Shown: positions 36,181 to 44,505 of the stretch, in pieces
Numbering within the stretch: position 1 is the first letter of the stretch
How the letters are laid out: each line of letters opens with the position of its first letter
DNA from: Falsiphaeobacter marinintestinus
Lineage (GTDB): Bacteria > Pseudomonadota > Alphaproteobacteria > Rhodobacterales > Rhodobacteraceae
Direction of reading: 5' to 3'
DNA length: 64,000 nt
Assembly: GCF_007923355.1 (NCBI RefSeq)
Contig: NZ_VOGO01000005.1
Location: 285,848-349,847 of the forward strand
Translations under genes and position numbers: made by a program
Notes under the pieces: generated by a model
The model's input: the letters and a program-made list of their open reading frames with translations, nothing else
Told to the model about the DNA's origin: nothing
Databases searched by the model: none

Positions 36181-38085
36181 TCAGGCTGCGGGCAGCAGGA
36201 TCCCCCGGAAAAAGGCCGCCAGATCGTCATGCGCGTCAAGCGGCAGGATGTTGGCGACGTGCTGATCCGGGCGCACGATGACCATACAGCCTGCGTCCCG
36301 GTCGATGCCGCGCATGTCGAAGATGTCCTGTCCGCCCTTCAGATCGGCGCAAAAGGCTTTTTCGTAATCGGTCAACCCAAAACGGCCTTTGACGGGTTGC
36401 AGGAGAGGCGGCATGGCGGCGATTTCAAGATCGCGGAAGCCTTGCTGGAAGATGGCGCGCAGATCGATGATGGCGTCGATGTCATCACCGGCGCGCGTGT
36501 GAACCCGCAGCGGAGAGGCCGCGTCGTTTTGCAGATAGTCACATAAGGCGCGGATCGGTGCGTCGTCTTTGGGTGAAAAGGCGAACACCGTCCAACGGAC
36601 GCCGGTTTCGATCACGTGGCCCAGATGCATCGGCTTGGCATCTGCCAGCCGGATCACCGGAGCCGAATGAAAGCGCGCGCCGATTTCGAAGCCCTTGGCC
36701 AGATCGCTGTGGCGATCATGGCCGGTCAGCGCCGAGGCGTCATACTGCACGGTCAGGCCAGCGGTAAAGCGACCACCCTCAATGAACTTGCGCTGCACGA
36801 CTGGCATGTCCTGATCCGAAGACTCACCCGCCGTGTCACTGACCACGCGCGACCATTGGTGATCGTATTCAACCAACCCTTGCGCAGCGGCGCGGCGTTC
36901 GGTGGAATAGCTGTGCAGCAGGTCAGGGGCGGCGCGACCGGTCAGCACCGATATCAGTTTCCAGCCCAGGTTGAACGTGTCACCCATCGACACGTTCATG
37001 CCCTGCCCCGCCTTGGGGCTGTGGGTGTGACAGGCATCGCCAGCGGTGAACACGCGGGGGGCCCGGGTGGTGGATTGACCGACCGGAACATCATCGAACG
37101 TGTCGCTGAGCCGGTGGCCGATTTCATAGATCGACGACCAGACGACCTGTTTCACATCAAAGCTGTGCGGGTTCAGGATACGTTTGGCCTTGGCGATGAT
37201 GTCGTCAGCCGACAGACCCCGGTCACCAACCCGTTCGGTTTCGTCCAGTTTGTCGAGCTCGACATACAGGCGAACGATGTACCCGCCTTCGCGCGGGAGA
37301 ACCAGAATGGTGCCGTCACTGGCGGACTGAATGATGGATTTCATCCGGAAATCGGGAAAATCGGTCACGGCCAGAACGTCGATCACGCCCCAGGCCTGAT
37401 GAGCGGCGTCACCGTGCAGTTTACCGCCAATGGCCCGGCGGACGTTGCTGCGGGCGCCGTCACAACCAACGACGTAATTGGCGCCCAGGGTTTCGGTCTG
37501 GCCTGCACGGTCGGGGGCGGTGTGTTCCAGCGTGACGGTAACAGGGTGGTCTGTGGCATCAGGGTCGATGCTGAGGTCCGTGACCTTCAGAGTGTAATCG
37601 GGTTCAAGCCGGGACGGGGAATTGCGCATGATGTCGAGGAACATGTCATGCACCCGCGCCTGATTGTTCAGGACGTGCGGCATCTCGGACAGCCCGTCTT
37701 CGACGTCCTGCACCCGACCGACGCGTTTGATGTGATCGGGGTTTTGGGGGTCGGATGTCCAGAACGTGGTTTCGTTAATCCAGTTCGCCTCGCGCATCAT
37801 CTTGTCGGCAAACCCGAAGGCCTGAAACATCTCCATCGAGCGGACGTTGATGCCGTCGGCCTGCCCCTTTTCCATCGGTCCGTCTTTGGGTTCGACGATC
37901 ATCGTAGAAATGTCAGGATAGGCGGCCAGTTGCGCCGCAAGGCACAGCCCAGCAGGCCCACATCCGGCGATCAGCACGTCGACCTGTTCAGGGAGTCCAT
38001 GCGGGCCGTTGACCCGCGCCGGGGTCTGTGCCGGTTCAAACTCATCTGGATTGCCGGGCACAAAACCGTTCAGGTGATATTGCAT
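36181..38085 (-). CDS. mobA: FAD-dependent 3-hydroxybenzoate 4-monooxygenase (MobA type)
   Basis: A 634-residue class A flavin hydroxylase. The start MQYHLNGFVPGNP and the overall run match the 3-hydroxybenzoate 4-hydroxylase of Comamonas, which yields protocatechuate. The FAD motifs are GCGPAGLCLAAQLA (GxGxxG, about residue 41), CDGARSNVRRAIGG (DG motif, about 210) and FTAGDACHTHSPKAGQGMN (GD motif, about 348). The C-terminal 180 residues form the thioredoxin-like domain typical of phenol hydroxylase relatives. Transcription is divergent from the crotonase-MarR operon, and a 22-base palindrome at 38124-38145 lies just upstream. Confidence 0.88.
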   Translation of the reverse strand: MQYHLNGFVPGNPDEFEPAQTPARVNGPHGLPEQVDVLIAGCGPAGLCLAAQLAAYPDISTMIVEPKDGPMEKGQADGINVRSMEMFQAFGFADKMMREANWINETTFWTSDPQNPDHIKRVGRVQDVEDGLSEMPHVLNNQARVHDMFLDIMRNSPSRLEPDYTLKVTDLSIDPDATDHPVTVTLEHTAPDRAGQTETLGANYVVGCDGARSNVRRAIGGKLHGDAAHQAWGVIDVLAVTDFPDFRMKSIIQSASDGTILVLPREGGYIVRLYVELDKLDETERVGDRGLSADDIIAKAKRILNPHSFDVKQVVWSSIYEIGHRLSDTFDDVPVGQSTTRAPRVFTAGDACHTHSPKAGQGMNVSMGDTFNLGWKLISVLTGRAAPDLLHSYSTERRAAAQGLVEYDHQWSRVVSDTAGESSDQDMPVVQRKFIEGGRFTAGLTVQYDASALTGHDRHSDLAKGFEIGARFHSAPVIRLADAKPMHLGHVIETGVRWTVFAFSPKDDAPIRALCDYLQNDAASPLRVHTRAGDDIDAIIDLRAIFQQGFRDLEIAAMPPLLQPVKGRFGLTDYEKAFCADLKGGQDIFDMRGIDRDAGCMVIVRPDQHVANILPLDAHDDLAAFFRGILLPAA

Positions 38086-38123
38086 GGTGTGTCCTTGACT
38101 CTGTGGCGCGGGGCTTGCTGATT

Positions 38124-38145
38124 ATTAGTAACTGTACTTACTAAT
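38124..38145. promoter_or_regulatory. Perfect palindromic operator candidate between mobA and crotonase genes
   Basis: ATTAGTAA (38124-38131) and TTACTAAT (38138-38145) are perfect inverted 8-base arms around CTGTAC, 39 bases upstream of mobA. AT-rich palindromes of this size are typical MarR operators, and a MarR gene lies in the divergent operon. Confidence 0.65.
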
Positions 38146-38256
38146 TACAGTCAATCAGATTCTGCGATTTGGGGCGGAAAGGGTTTTGGCGGGTCGTCAT
38201 CAAGATCCGCGCGGTCCGCCCTAACATCGCACGGGATAAACGGGGTTGATCATTTC

Positions 38257-38271
38257 GTTATGATATATAAC
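38257..38271. promoter_or_regulatory. Second AT-rich inverted repeat before crotonase gene
   Basis: GTTAT (38257-38261) and ATAAC (38267-38271) flank GATAT, within an AT-rich stretch about 43 bases before the crotonase start. It may be a weaker MarR site or part of the promoter. Confidence 0.35.
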
Positions 38272-38313
38272 AATAATGGAAACCCCGCTTTTAGCACCCC
38301 GAGGAGCCTCCAC

Positions 38314-39081
38314 ATGCAGTCAGACACCATCAACATCGAGGTGACCGACAGTATCGCCACCATCACCATGACCCGGCCCGGCAAACGCAACGCCATGTGC
38401 GAAGAGCTGCTTCTGGCGTTGGATGCGTTTTTCTCGGCCCCGCCCGAGGGCGTGCGGGTGGTGATTTTAACCGGGACTGCAGGCCATTTCTGTTCGGGTC
38501 TGGACCTGTCAGAGCATGTGCACCGATCGGCAGAAGAAAACCTGTATCATTCGCGCAAATGGCACGCGGTGATGGAAAAGATCCAGTTCGGCGGGCTGGC
38601 CGTGGTGTCGGCGATGTTCGGGGCCGTGATCGGCGGGGGGCTTGAACTGGCCGCGTCGACCCATGTGCGGATTGCGGAACCGTCAACGATCTTTCAGCTG
38701 CCCGAAGGCCGGCGCGGGATCTTTGTTGGCGGTGGTGCAACAGCGCGGGTCAGCCGCCTGCTGGGCGCGGACCGGATGACCGAGATGATGCTGACCGGGC
38801 GCAAGTACAACGCCGACGAAGGTCTGGCCCTTGGGTTGACGCATTATTCGGTCGGCGAAGGCGAGGCGATGGCGCTGGCGCAGCAACTGGCCGGAAAGAT
38901 CGCCCGGAACGCCCCGATGTCGAATTACCTGATGATCCAGTCGATTGCCCGGATCAGTGACATGTCGCAGGCCGACGGGCTGTTCACGGAATCGCTGGCC
39001 GCTGCCTTGTCGCAAACGACGCCGGATGCCGAGGAAGGTCTGCGGGCGTTCCTTGAAAAGCGCGCGCCGAAGTTCCGGTGA
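38314..39081 (+). CDS. Crotonase-fold enoyl-CoA hydratase/isomerase
   Basis: A 255-residue crotonase. Both catalytic glutamates of true hydratases are kept: Glu111 in GGGLELAA and Glu131 in QLPEGRRGIFVGG. The oxyanion-hole segments are HFCSGLDL and AVIGGGLEL. The ATG at 38314 behind GAGGAG is preferred to an ATG at 38260. It heads an operon with marR, an amidohydrolase and DUF3237. This context suggests hydration of an aryl-enoyl-CoA, as in side-chain shortening of cinnamate-like acids, but no CoA ligase is seen here. Confidence 0.88.
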   Translation: MQSDTINIEVTDSIATITMTRPGKRNAMCEELLLALDAFFSAPPEGVRVVILTGTAGHFCSGLDLSEHVHRSAEENLYHSRKWHAVMEKIQFGGLAVVSAMFGAVIGGGLELAASTHVRIAEPSTIFQLPEGRRGIFVGGGATARVSRLLGADRMTEMMLTGRKYNADEGLALGLTHYSVGEGEAMALAQQLAGKIARNAPMSNYLMIQSIARISDMSQADGLFTESLAAALSQTTPDAEEGLRAFLEKRAPKFR

Positions 39082-39085
39082 TGTC

Positions 39086-39556
39086 ATGACCCACCCGGAA
39101 CGAACGCCCCCTGCCCCGGTCGAGATCAATGATGACACGTTGCGCGGCTTTGTCGGCTATCACATCAAGCGGGCTTTCAACGTTATTCAGGATGACCTGA
39201 CGGCGACGCTGAAACCGTTCGGGCTGCGGATGCTGACTCATACCGCGCTGATCCTGATCGTGGATAATCCGGGCCTCAGCCAGTCGCAACTGGCGGCGGC
39301 GATGGATATCGAACGGTCCAATCTGGTGGTTATCATCGATGAACTGGAAGGGCGCGAGTTGATCATACGCGACCGCGTGCCCAATGACCGGCGGGCTTAT
39401 GCGCTGAAGGCGACCCTGACGGGTCGGCGACTTTGCGAAAAGGCGGTCGCCGCCTGTACAGACCACGAGGCCCGGATTTTTGCCGGGCTGGACACATCAA
39501 CCCGGGACACGCTGCTGAAGGTGCTGTCGTCGGTTCGAAATTCACAAAACAGCTGA
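39086..39556 (+). CDS. MarR-family transcriptional regulator
   Basis: A 156-residue winged-helix regulator. The DNA-binding core is LSQSQLAAAMDIERSNLVVIIDELEGRELIIRDRVPNDRRAYALKAT read as helix-turn-helix plus wing with the conserved DRR, and N- and C-terminal helices form the dimer interface. MarR proteins of aromatic operons respond to hydroxycinnamoyl-CoA, hydroxybenzoates or similar ligands. The start is 4 bases after the crotonase stop. The palindrome at 38124-38145 is the obvious candidate target, which would allow control of both mobA and its own operon. Confidence 0.92.
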   Translation: MTHPERTPPAPVEINDDTLRGFVGYHIKRAFNVIQDDLTATLKPFGLRMLTHTALILIVDNPGLSQSQLAAAMDIERSNLVVIIDELEGRELIIRDRVPNDRRAYALKATLTGRRLCEKAVAACTDHEARIFAGLDTSTRDTLLKVLSSVRNSQNS

Positions 39557-39573
39557 TCGTAAGGAGCAGACCC

Positions 39574-40449
39574 ATGGTCGACATTACGAAAATACGTGCG
39601 CTCGATATTCATACACATGCCGAAGAACCCTGCGGGTGTCATTCGGACGACGGGTATGACGATCTGCAATCCACGATGGCCAACTATTTCGGCGCGCCGT
39701 GGCAGCATCCGCCCACCATCGCCGAAACTGCCGCGCATTACCGCGAACAGAACATTGCCGCCGTGATCTTCCCGGTCGATGCCGAGCGTGAAACGGGCTA
39801 TCGGCGCTATTCCAACGATGAGGTCGCCGAGCAGGTGGCCGAGAATTCGGATGTGCTGATCCAGTTCGCATCGATTGACCCGTGGAAAGGCAAGATGGCG
39901 GTGCGCGAAGCGCGGCGACTGATTCAGGAGTACAAGGTCAAAGGGTTCAAGTTTCACCCCACCATGCAGGGCTTTTATGCCAATGATCGCATGGCGTATC
40001 CGTTCTATGAGGTGCTGCAGGAAGAGGGCTGTGTGGCGCTGTTCCACACCGGTCAGACCGGTGTCGGATCGGGCATGCCCGGCGGCAACGGGATGCGGCT
40101 GAAGTATTCAAACCCGATGTATATGGACGATGTTGCAGTCGACTTTCCCGATCTGAAAATCGTGCTGGCCCACCCGTCTTTCCCCTGGCAGGAAGAGGCG
40201 CTGTCGGTCGCGCAGCACAAACCGAACGTTTACATCGACCTGTCCGGATGGTCGCCAAAGTACTTCCCCGACATCCTTGTGCGGTACTGCAATACGATGC
40301 TGAAGAAAAAGGTTCTGTTTGGGTCAGACTGGCCAATGATCACGCCGGAACGTTGGTTGAGCGATTTTGAAAAGATCGCGATCAAGGATCACCTGCGCGA
40401 AGACATCATCAAGAACAACGCCGCGCGTTTGCTGGGGCTGATGGAATGA
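39574..40449 (+). CDS. Amidohydrolase-family protein (Amidohydro_2 / ACMSD-like)
   Basis: A 291-residue TIM-barrel metal enzyme. The HxH motif is in ALDIHTHAEEPC (His13 and His15), further ligands in KFHPTMQGF, ALFHTGQTG, VLAHPSFPW and FGSDWPMITP (Asp). Relatives decarboxylate aromatic acids or hydrolyse ring and ketoacyl-CoA products; a homologue hydrolyses 4-hydroxyphenyl-beta-ketoacyl-CoA in coumarate pathways. Next to a crotonase that last role is attractive but inferred. AAGGAG precedes the ATG, and the stop overlaps the DUF3237 start by 4 bases. Confidence 0.87.
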   Translation: MVDITKIRALDIHTHAEEPCGCHSDDGYDDLQSTMANYFGAPWQHPPTIAETAAHYREQNIAAVIFPVDAERETGYRRYSNDEVAEQVAENSDVLIQFASIDPWKGKMAVREARRLIQEYKVKGFKFHPTMQGFYANDRMAYPFYEVLQEEGCVALFHTGQTGVGSGMPGGNGMRLKYSNPMYMDDVAVDFPDLKIVLAHPSFPWQEEALSVAQHKPNVYIDLSGWSPKYFPDILVRYCNTMLKKKVLFGSDWPMITPERWLSDFEKIAIKDHLREDIIKNNAARLLGLME

Positions 40450-40907
40450 TCCCGGTCCCGGCGCTGAGCCACAGTTTCACCCTGAGGGTCGATCTGGGAC
40501 AGCCGATGGAAATGGGGATGGGGCGCGCCGGGACACGGCGAATCATCCCGATCATCGGCGGCAAGGCGCTGGGGCCTGAGATCACCGGGGATGTGCTGAA
40601 CCTTGGGGCGGACTGGCAGACGATTTATGCCGATGGCGCTGCGCATTTGGACACGCGATATGCCGTGCAGACCGACGATGGCGCTTTGATCGAGATCGTG
40701 AATGTCGGGTCGCGTCATGGCCCGCCCGATGTGATCGCCCGGCTGGCGGCTGGCGAAGATGTTGATCCGGCCAGCTATTACATGCGCACCGCTGCCCGGC
40801 TTGAAACCGGGGATGAGAGGTACGGGTGGGTCAATCACATGCTGTTTGTCTGTGCCGGTGTGCGACGGGCGTCAGCGGTGGAAATCGCTTATTACAAGGT
40901 CGGCTGA
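40446..40907 (+). CDS. DUF3237 family protein
   Basis: A 153-residue protein of a small beta-barrel family of unknown function. RRIIPIIGGKALGPEITGDVLNLGADWQ is the typical DUF3237 opening, followed by DTRYAVQTDDGALIEIVNVGSRHG. It overlaps the amidohydrolase gene by 4 bases and is the last gene of the crotonase operon, so it probably acts on or stabilises an intermediate of the same pathway. A strong terminator follows. Confidence 0.85.
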   Translation: MIPVPALSHSFTLRVDLGQPMEMGMGRAGTRRIIPIIGGKALGPEITGDVLNLGADWQTIYADGAAHLDTRYAVQTDDGALIEIVNVGSRHGPPDVIARLAAGEDVDPASYYMRTAARLETGDERYGWVNHMLFVCAGVRRASAVEIAYYKVG

Positions 40908-40931
40908 CGACTGTATCAGAGTTTAGCGCGA

Positions 40932-40970
40932 AGGGCCGGGGGATGTTCTGCCCCCGGCCCTGCCGTTTTT
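40932..40970. terminator. Bidirectional terminator between DUF3237 and DctP genes
   Basis: A perfect 11-base stem (AGGGCCGGGGG at 40932-40942, CCCCCGGCCCT at 40951-40961) with an 8-base loop, followed on the plus strand by GCCGTTTTT. It lies between convergent genes and touches the DctP stop codon. Confidence 0.88.
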
Positions 40971-42006
40971 ATCCGCCGTGCTTCTTGATCAAGGCCTTCG
41001 CCTGTTCAATCAGGGCGCGGCCATCGACGCCGTTGGCGTCCATCTCGGCAACCCAGCGATCAATGACCGGCTGTGCCTTGTCCTTGAAGCCCGCGACCTG
41101 CTCGGGCGTCAGCTGGATGATGTTGTTGCCTGCATCTTCGGCAATAAGACGGCCCGGCGCGTCATTGTCCCACATCACCTGCGATGCGAATTGTGACAGT
41201 TTCAGACCGGATTCCGCATCGATGGCAGCGCGCACATCGTCGGGCAGGCTGTCATACTTGGCCTTGTTCATCACCAGCACGATTGTGGCGGTGTACAGGG
41301 CCTCGTCACCGGTGAATTCGGTGTGGTTGTCGACCAGTTCGGACAGTTTGATCGCGGGGGTGACTTCCCACGGGATGACGGTGCCATCGACCACGCCTTT
41401 GGACAGGGCCTCGGGGATGGCCGGCAGTGGCATGCCGACCGGGGTTGCACCCAGTTCTTTCAGCATGTCGTTGATCACGCGGGTCGGTCCGCGCAGTTTG
41501 AGGCCCGCCATGTCATCGACAGAGTCCACAGGGCGGTTGGTGTGGATCAGGCCGGGCCCATGCACCCATGCGCCCAGAACCTTGACGTCTTTGTATTCGC
41601 CGTCCTGCAGATCGGTTTCAACCATGTCCTGAAACGCCATCGACGTGGCAACGGGGCTGGTCATCATGAAGGGCAGTTCAAACACTTCGGTTTTCAGGAA
41701 GCGACCGGGCGTATAGCCGACCACGGTCATGATAATGTCCGCCACACCATCAATGGCCTGATCCATCAGCGCCGGAGGCCGCCCGCCCAGCGCCATCGCA
41801 TCGTAATGTTCGATCTTGAGCTTGCCACCAGCAGCCTCTTCGACGCGCTGTGCCCAGGGCTTGAGAATGTGTTTCGGAACTGTTGCAGGGGGTGGCAGGA
41901 ACTGATGCAGGCGTAACGTGACGTCCTGCGCCGCCGCAATGCCGGGCGTGATGGCCGAGGCCAGCACAAGGGCAGCCAGTGTCTTGAGGGTGGTGCGACG
42001 GATCAT
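40969..42006 (-). CDS. TRAP transporter substrate-binding protein (DctP family), orphan
   Basis: A 345-residue periplasmic binding protein. The signal MIRRTTLKTLAALVLASAITPGIAAA has two arginines and a cleavage site after AAA. The family core shows KLRGPTRVINDMLKELGATPV with the Arg that clamps a ligand carboxylate, and EALSKGVVDGTVIPWEV. The ATG at 42006 has GGAGG upstream. No DctQ or DctM membrane subunits are adjacent. The P450 gene lies 34 bases upstream on the same strand, so the protein may deliver an aromatic or methoxy-aromatic acid for that enzyme. Confidence 0.92.
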   Translation of the reverse strand: MIRRTTLKTLAALVLASAITPGIAAAQDVTLRLHQFLPPPATVPKHILKPWAQRVEEAAGGKLKIEHYDAMALGGRPPALMDQAIDGVADIIMTVVGYTPGRFLKTEVFELPFMMTSPVATSMAFQDMVETDLQDGEYKDVKVLGAWVHGPGLIHTNRPVDSVDDMAGLKLRGPTRVINDMLKELGATPVGMPLPAIPEALSKGVVDGTVIPWEVTPAIKLSELVDNHTEFTGDEALYTATIVLVMNKAKYDSLPDDVRAAIDAESGLKLSQFASQVMWDNDAPGRLIAEDAGNNIIQLTPEQVAGFKDKAQPVIDRWVAEMDANGVDGRALIEQAKALIKKHGG

Positions 42007-42040
42007 TGATGGTCCTCCCATGTCGTCATGCAGTCTTGGT

Positions 42041-43231
42041 TTAGTTCAGTGTCATTGGCAGGCTCAGCGGCCCGCGGAATCCGAAACCCCAGAATTTGAC
42101 CGCGTCCGGGTCGGGCAGGGTCATGTTGGGGAACCGGTCAAACAGCATCGGCAGGACGATCTGCGCCAGCATCCGGCGGGCAATATGTGTGCCCTGACAG
42201 AAATGCGGACCGTTCCCAAACGCCTGATGCGGGGTTCTTGGCCGGAACATGTTGTACGCCTCGGGCGCGTCATACAGGGCTTCGTCATGGCAGGCCGAGG
42301 CTTGCGAGGTCATCACGACCTCGCCCTTCGGGATGACATACCCGCCGATCTCGGTGTCTTGCTTGACCAGACGCGAGCTGACCTGAATGGGCGCAACCCA
42401 CCGCACGCCTTCCTCAAACGCCGCGTCCCACAATGCGTCGGCCCTGCAGGCCTCAAGCTGATCGGGGTTCGTGTAGAGGCCGTAAAGGATGGTCACCAGC
42501 GCATCGCGCGGTTCGTTGATGCCGCCGCCGATGGCGATCTTGACGTTGGAATAGATCTGTTTGGTTTCGATCGGGTCATCGACATTGACCATGGCAGACA
42601 GGGCTGACTGATCGGGGTCGGCGCGGACGCGTTCGACGCATTGGTCAAACAGCGCATCCATTTCGATGTTGGCCGCGTCAGAGCGTTCGAACAATTCGGG
42701 CACGTTGCCAAAGTTCCCGGCGCCATCGATCAGGGTTTGCGACCAGCGGATCATATCGGCATCCGACGCTTCGGGAATACCCAGCAGATAGGTCAGGCAG
42801 CGCGCGGCATAAGGCGCGGCAAGGTCGGAAAACAGATCAACCGTTTCGCCACGTGGCAGGCGACCGACATATTCTTCGGCGACCTTGGTATAGATCTCGT
42901 GCCAGCAGCCCTTGATGTTGCGCGGTGCAAAGGCCGGGGCCATCGCGTTGCGTTCGCGTTTGTGCGCCTCGCCATCCTTGCGCATCAGCGTCTGGGCCTG
43001 AAACGCACGCTGCATCGGCGTGCGCGGATCGTCTGAACTGAACAGTTCCCAGTCTTCCTTAACGCGCTTGGTGTCTGCGGCCTTGGTCAGCAGGATCCGG
43101 TTGATGCTGGGCACCCGTATCACGGGGGCTTCGGCGCGCAACCTTTTGTATATATTGTAAGGGTTTGCAGTCAGCTCAGCGATGCTGATGCTGTCATCGA
43201 CGGGTATGTCGGTCACGGCAGTCGTGGTCAT
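42041..43231 (-). CDS. Cytochrome P450, GcoA/CYP255-like
   Basis: A 396-residue soluble P450. The haem loop FGNGPHFCQGTHIA places the thiolate ligand at Cys345, and ExxR is at Glu274-Arg277. The I-helix reads AIGGGINEPRDAL (about 233-245) and lacks the usual acid-Thr pair. This NEP/QEP form, together with the C-terminal KFWGFGFRGPLSLPMT, strongly resembles the guaiacol O-demethylase GcoA (CYP255A) of Amycolatopsis, which ends in FWGWGFRGPTSLHVT. A role in aryl-ether dealkylation is therefore likely. The GcoB-type reductase is not in the window. The LysR gene is divergent. Confidence 0.88.
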   Translation of the reverse strand: MTTTAVTDIPVDDSISIAELTANPYNIYKRLRAEAPVIRVPSINRILLTKAADTKRVKEDWELFSSDDPRTPMQRAFQAQTLMRKDGEAHKRERNAMAPAFAPRNIKGCWHEIYTKVAEEYVGRLPRGETVDLFSDLAAPYAARCLTYLLGIPEASDADMIRWSQTLIDGAGNFGNVPELFERSDAANIEMDALFDQCVERVRADPDQSALSAMVNVDDPIETKQIYSNVKIAIGGGINEPRDALVTILYGLYTNPDQLEACRADALWDAAFEEGVRWVAPIQVSSRLVKQDTEIGGYVIPKGEVVMTSQASACHDEALYDAPEAYNMFRPRTPHQAFGNGPHFCQGTHIARRMLAQIVLPMLFDRFPNMTLPDPDAVKFWGFGFRGPLSLPMTLN

Positions 43232-43338
43232 GTTGCGTTCCCCCCAGGCAAGTGTCTGAAGATCGTAGTCAGCGCATGACCATTGGGCAATCCGATGGAT
43301 TTGATATATGTCATCGACAAACTCGATGGAGTCTTACG

Positions 43339-44247
43339 GTGACCTTTGATCCTTTCAGTGTTGATTTTGCAGCTTTGCGGACGCTTCGCACGGTGCATGC
43401 CCATGGCAGTTTCTCCAAAGCGGCGGAAAGCCTGCAGGTCACGCAATCGACGGTCAGCTATACGATGGCGCGCCTGCGCGCGGCGTTCAGCGACCCGCTG
43501 TTCGTGCGTCAGGGGGCTGGCATCGTTCCGACCGAACGCTGCGATGACATTGTGGAAAAGGCCGGCGAACTGATCGAACGGTTCGAAGCCATGGCCGCGC
43601 CGCGCAGTTTCGATCCGGCCGTAGCCTCGGTCGCGATTACCATCAGCTGCAATTATTATGAACGCGTCACGATTATCCCCGAAGTGGCGCGGGTGCTGCG
43701 GCGGGACGCGCCGGGGATCAAGCTGAACATCATTTCATCGGCCGTGCGGGGACGTGAACAGCTGACCCGGTCGGAAAGCGATATGCTGATCGGGCCGATC
43801 CGGATCGAGGATGCCGGGTATTATCGGCGCGCCCTGTTGCAGGATCAGTATGTCTGCATCATGGACCCGGGAAATCCGCTGGCGAAGGGTCCGATGGATC
43901 TGGACAGCTATGTCAAAGCGCCCCAGATCATGGTCAATTACGGCGGCAGTTTCCGGTCTCGATTTCTGGTCGTGATGGAGGCCGAAGGACATTATCCCAA
44001 CACCGTGATGGAGGTGCCAAGCCCCGCCAACCTACCCGAAATGGTTCTGGGCACCGACATGATTGCCACGGTGCCATCCCGGATCGGACGGCTGTTCGAA
44101 GGGTCGGTGACATCGATGCCCTGCCCGTTTCCCGCCAAATTCCCGATCGACCTGTATTGGACGGCCCGGACCCATGTCTCGGCGCCACATACATGGCTGA
44201 GATCGAAAATCGCCGAAGCCGCCGCGCGGATCGAGGCCACTGAATAA
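43339..44247 (+). CDS. LysR-family transcriptional regulator
   Basis: A 302-residue LTTR. The winged helix-turn-helix LRTVHAHGSFSKAAESLQVT followed by QSTVSYTMARLRAAF occupies residues 11-50, and a periplasmic-binding-like effector domain the remainder. The GTG at 43339 with GGAG upstream gives the usual length; an in-frame start at 43252 would overlap the P450 promoter. LTTRs normally control the divergent gene, here the P450-dctP pair, in response to a small aromatic or acidic effector. Confidence 0.9.
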   Translation: MTFDPFSVDFAALRTLRTVHAHGSFSKAAESLQVTQSTVSYTMARLRAAFSDPLFVRQGAGIVPTERCDDIVEKAGELIERFEAMAAPRSFDPAVASVAITISCNYYERVTIIPEVARVLRRDAPGIKLNIISSAVRGREQLTRSESDMLIGPIRIEDAGYYRRALLQDQYVCIMDPGNPLAKGPMDLDSYVKAPQIMVNYGGSFRSRFLVVMEAEGHYPNTVMEVPSPANLPEMVLGTDMIATVPSRIGRLFEGSVTSMPCPFPAKFPIDLYWTARTHVSAPHTWLRSKIAEAAARIEATE

Positions 44248-44505
44248 GACGAGCGAACGGAGCCACCGGCGTAGACGTCTGGCATGTCAAATTCCCTGAC
44301 AAAGCAATACGAGAACCCGCAGGCTGTGACAAAAGCCCCCGTGAGTCTTGAGTGTTCCGTCTTTTTGGCACCTGAGCAGCGCTCGTCACCTCTGAGCAAA
44401 CGCTGGAGTAGCGTTTTCTCAAAAAAGCATGGCAGACGATGGGGGCGACTGACCAACATCATTTCCAACGCCGGGTAAGATCATATCGTCACTTTGATCG
44501 CCGTG

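Noticed and set aside
36616..38121. A 501-codon plus-strand frame
   Set aside because: It mirrors mobA on the opposite strand; such shadows are expected in GC-rich coding DNA.
44284..44478. 64-codon frame after the LysR gene
   Set aside because: No ribosome site, no recognisable family, and it borders decayed IS sequence.
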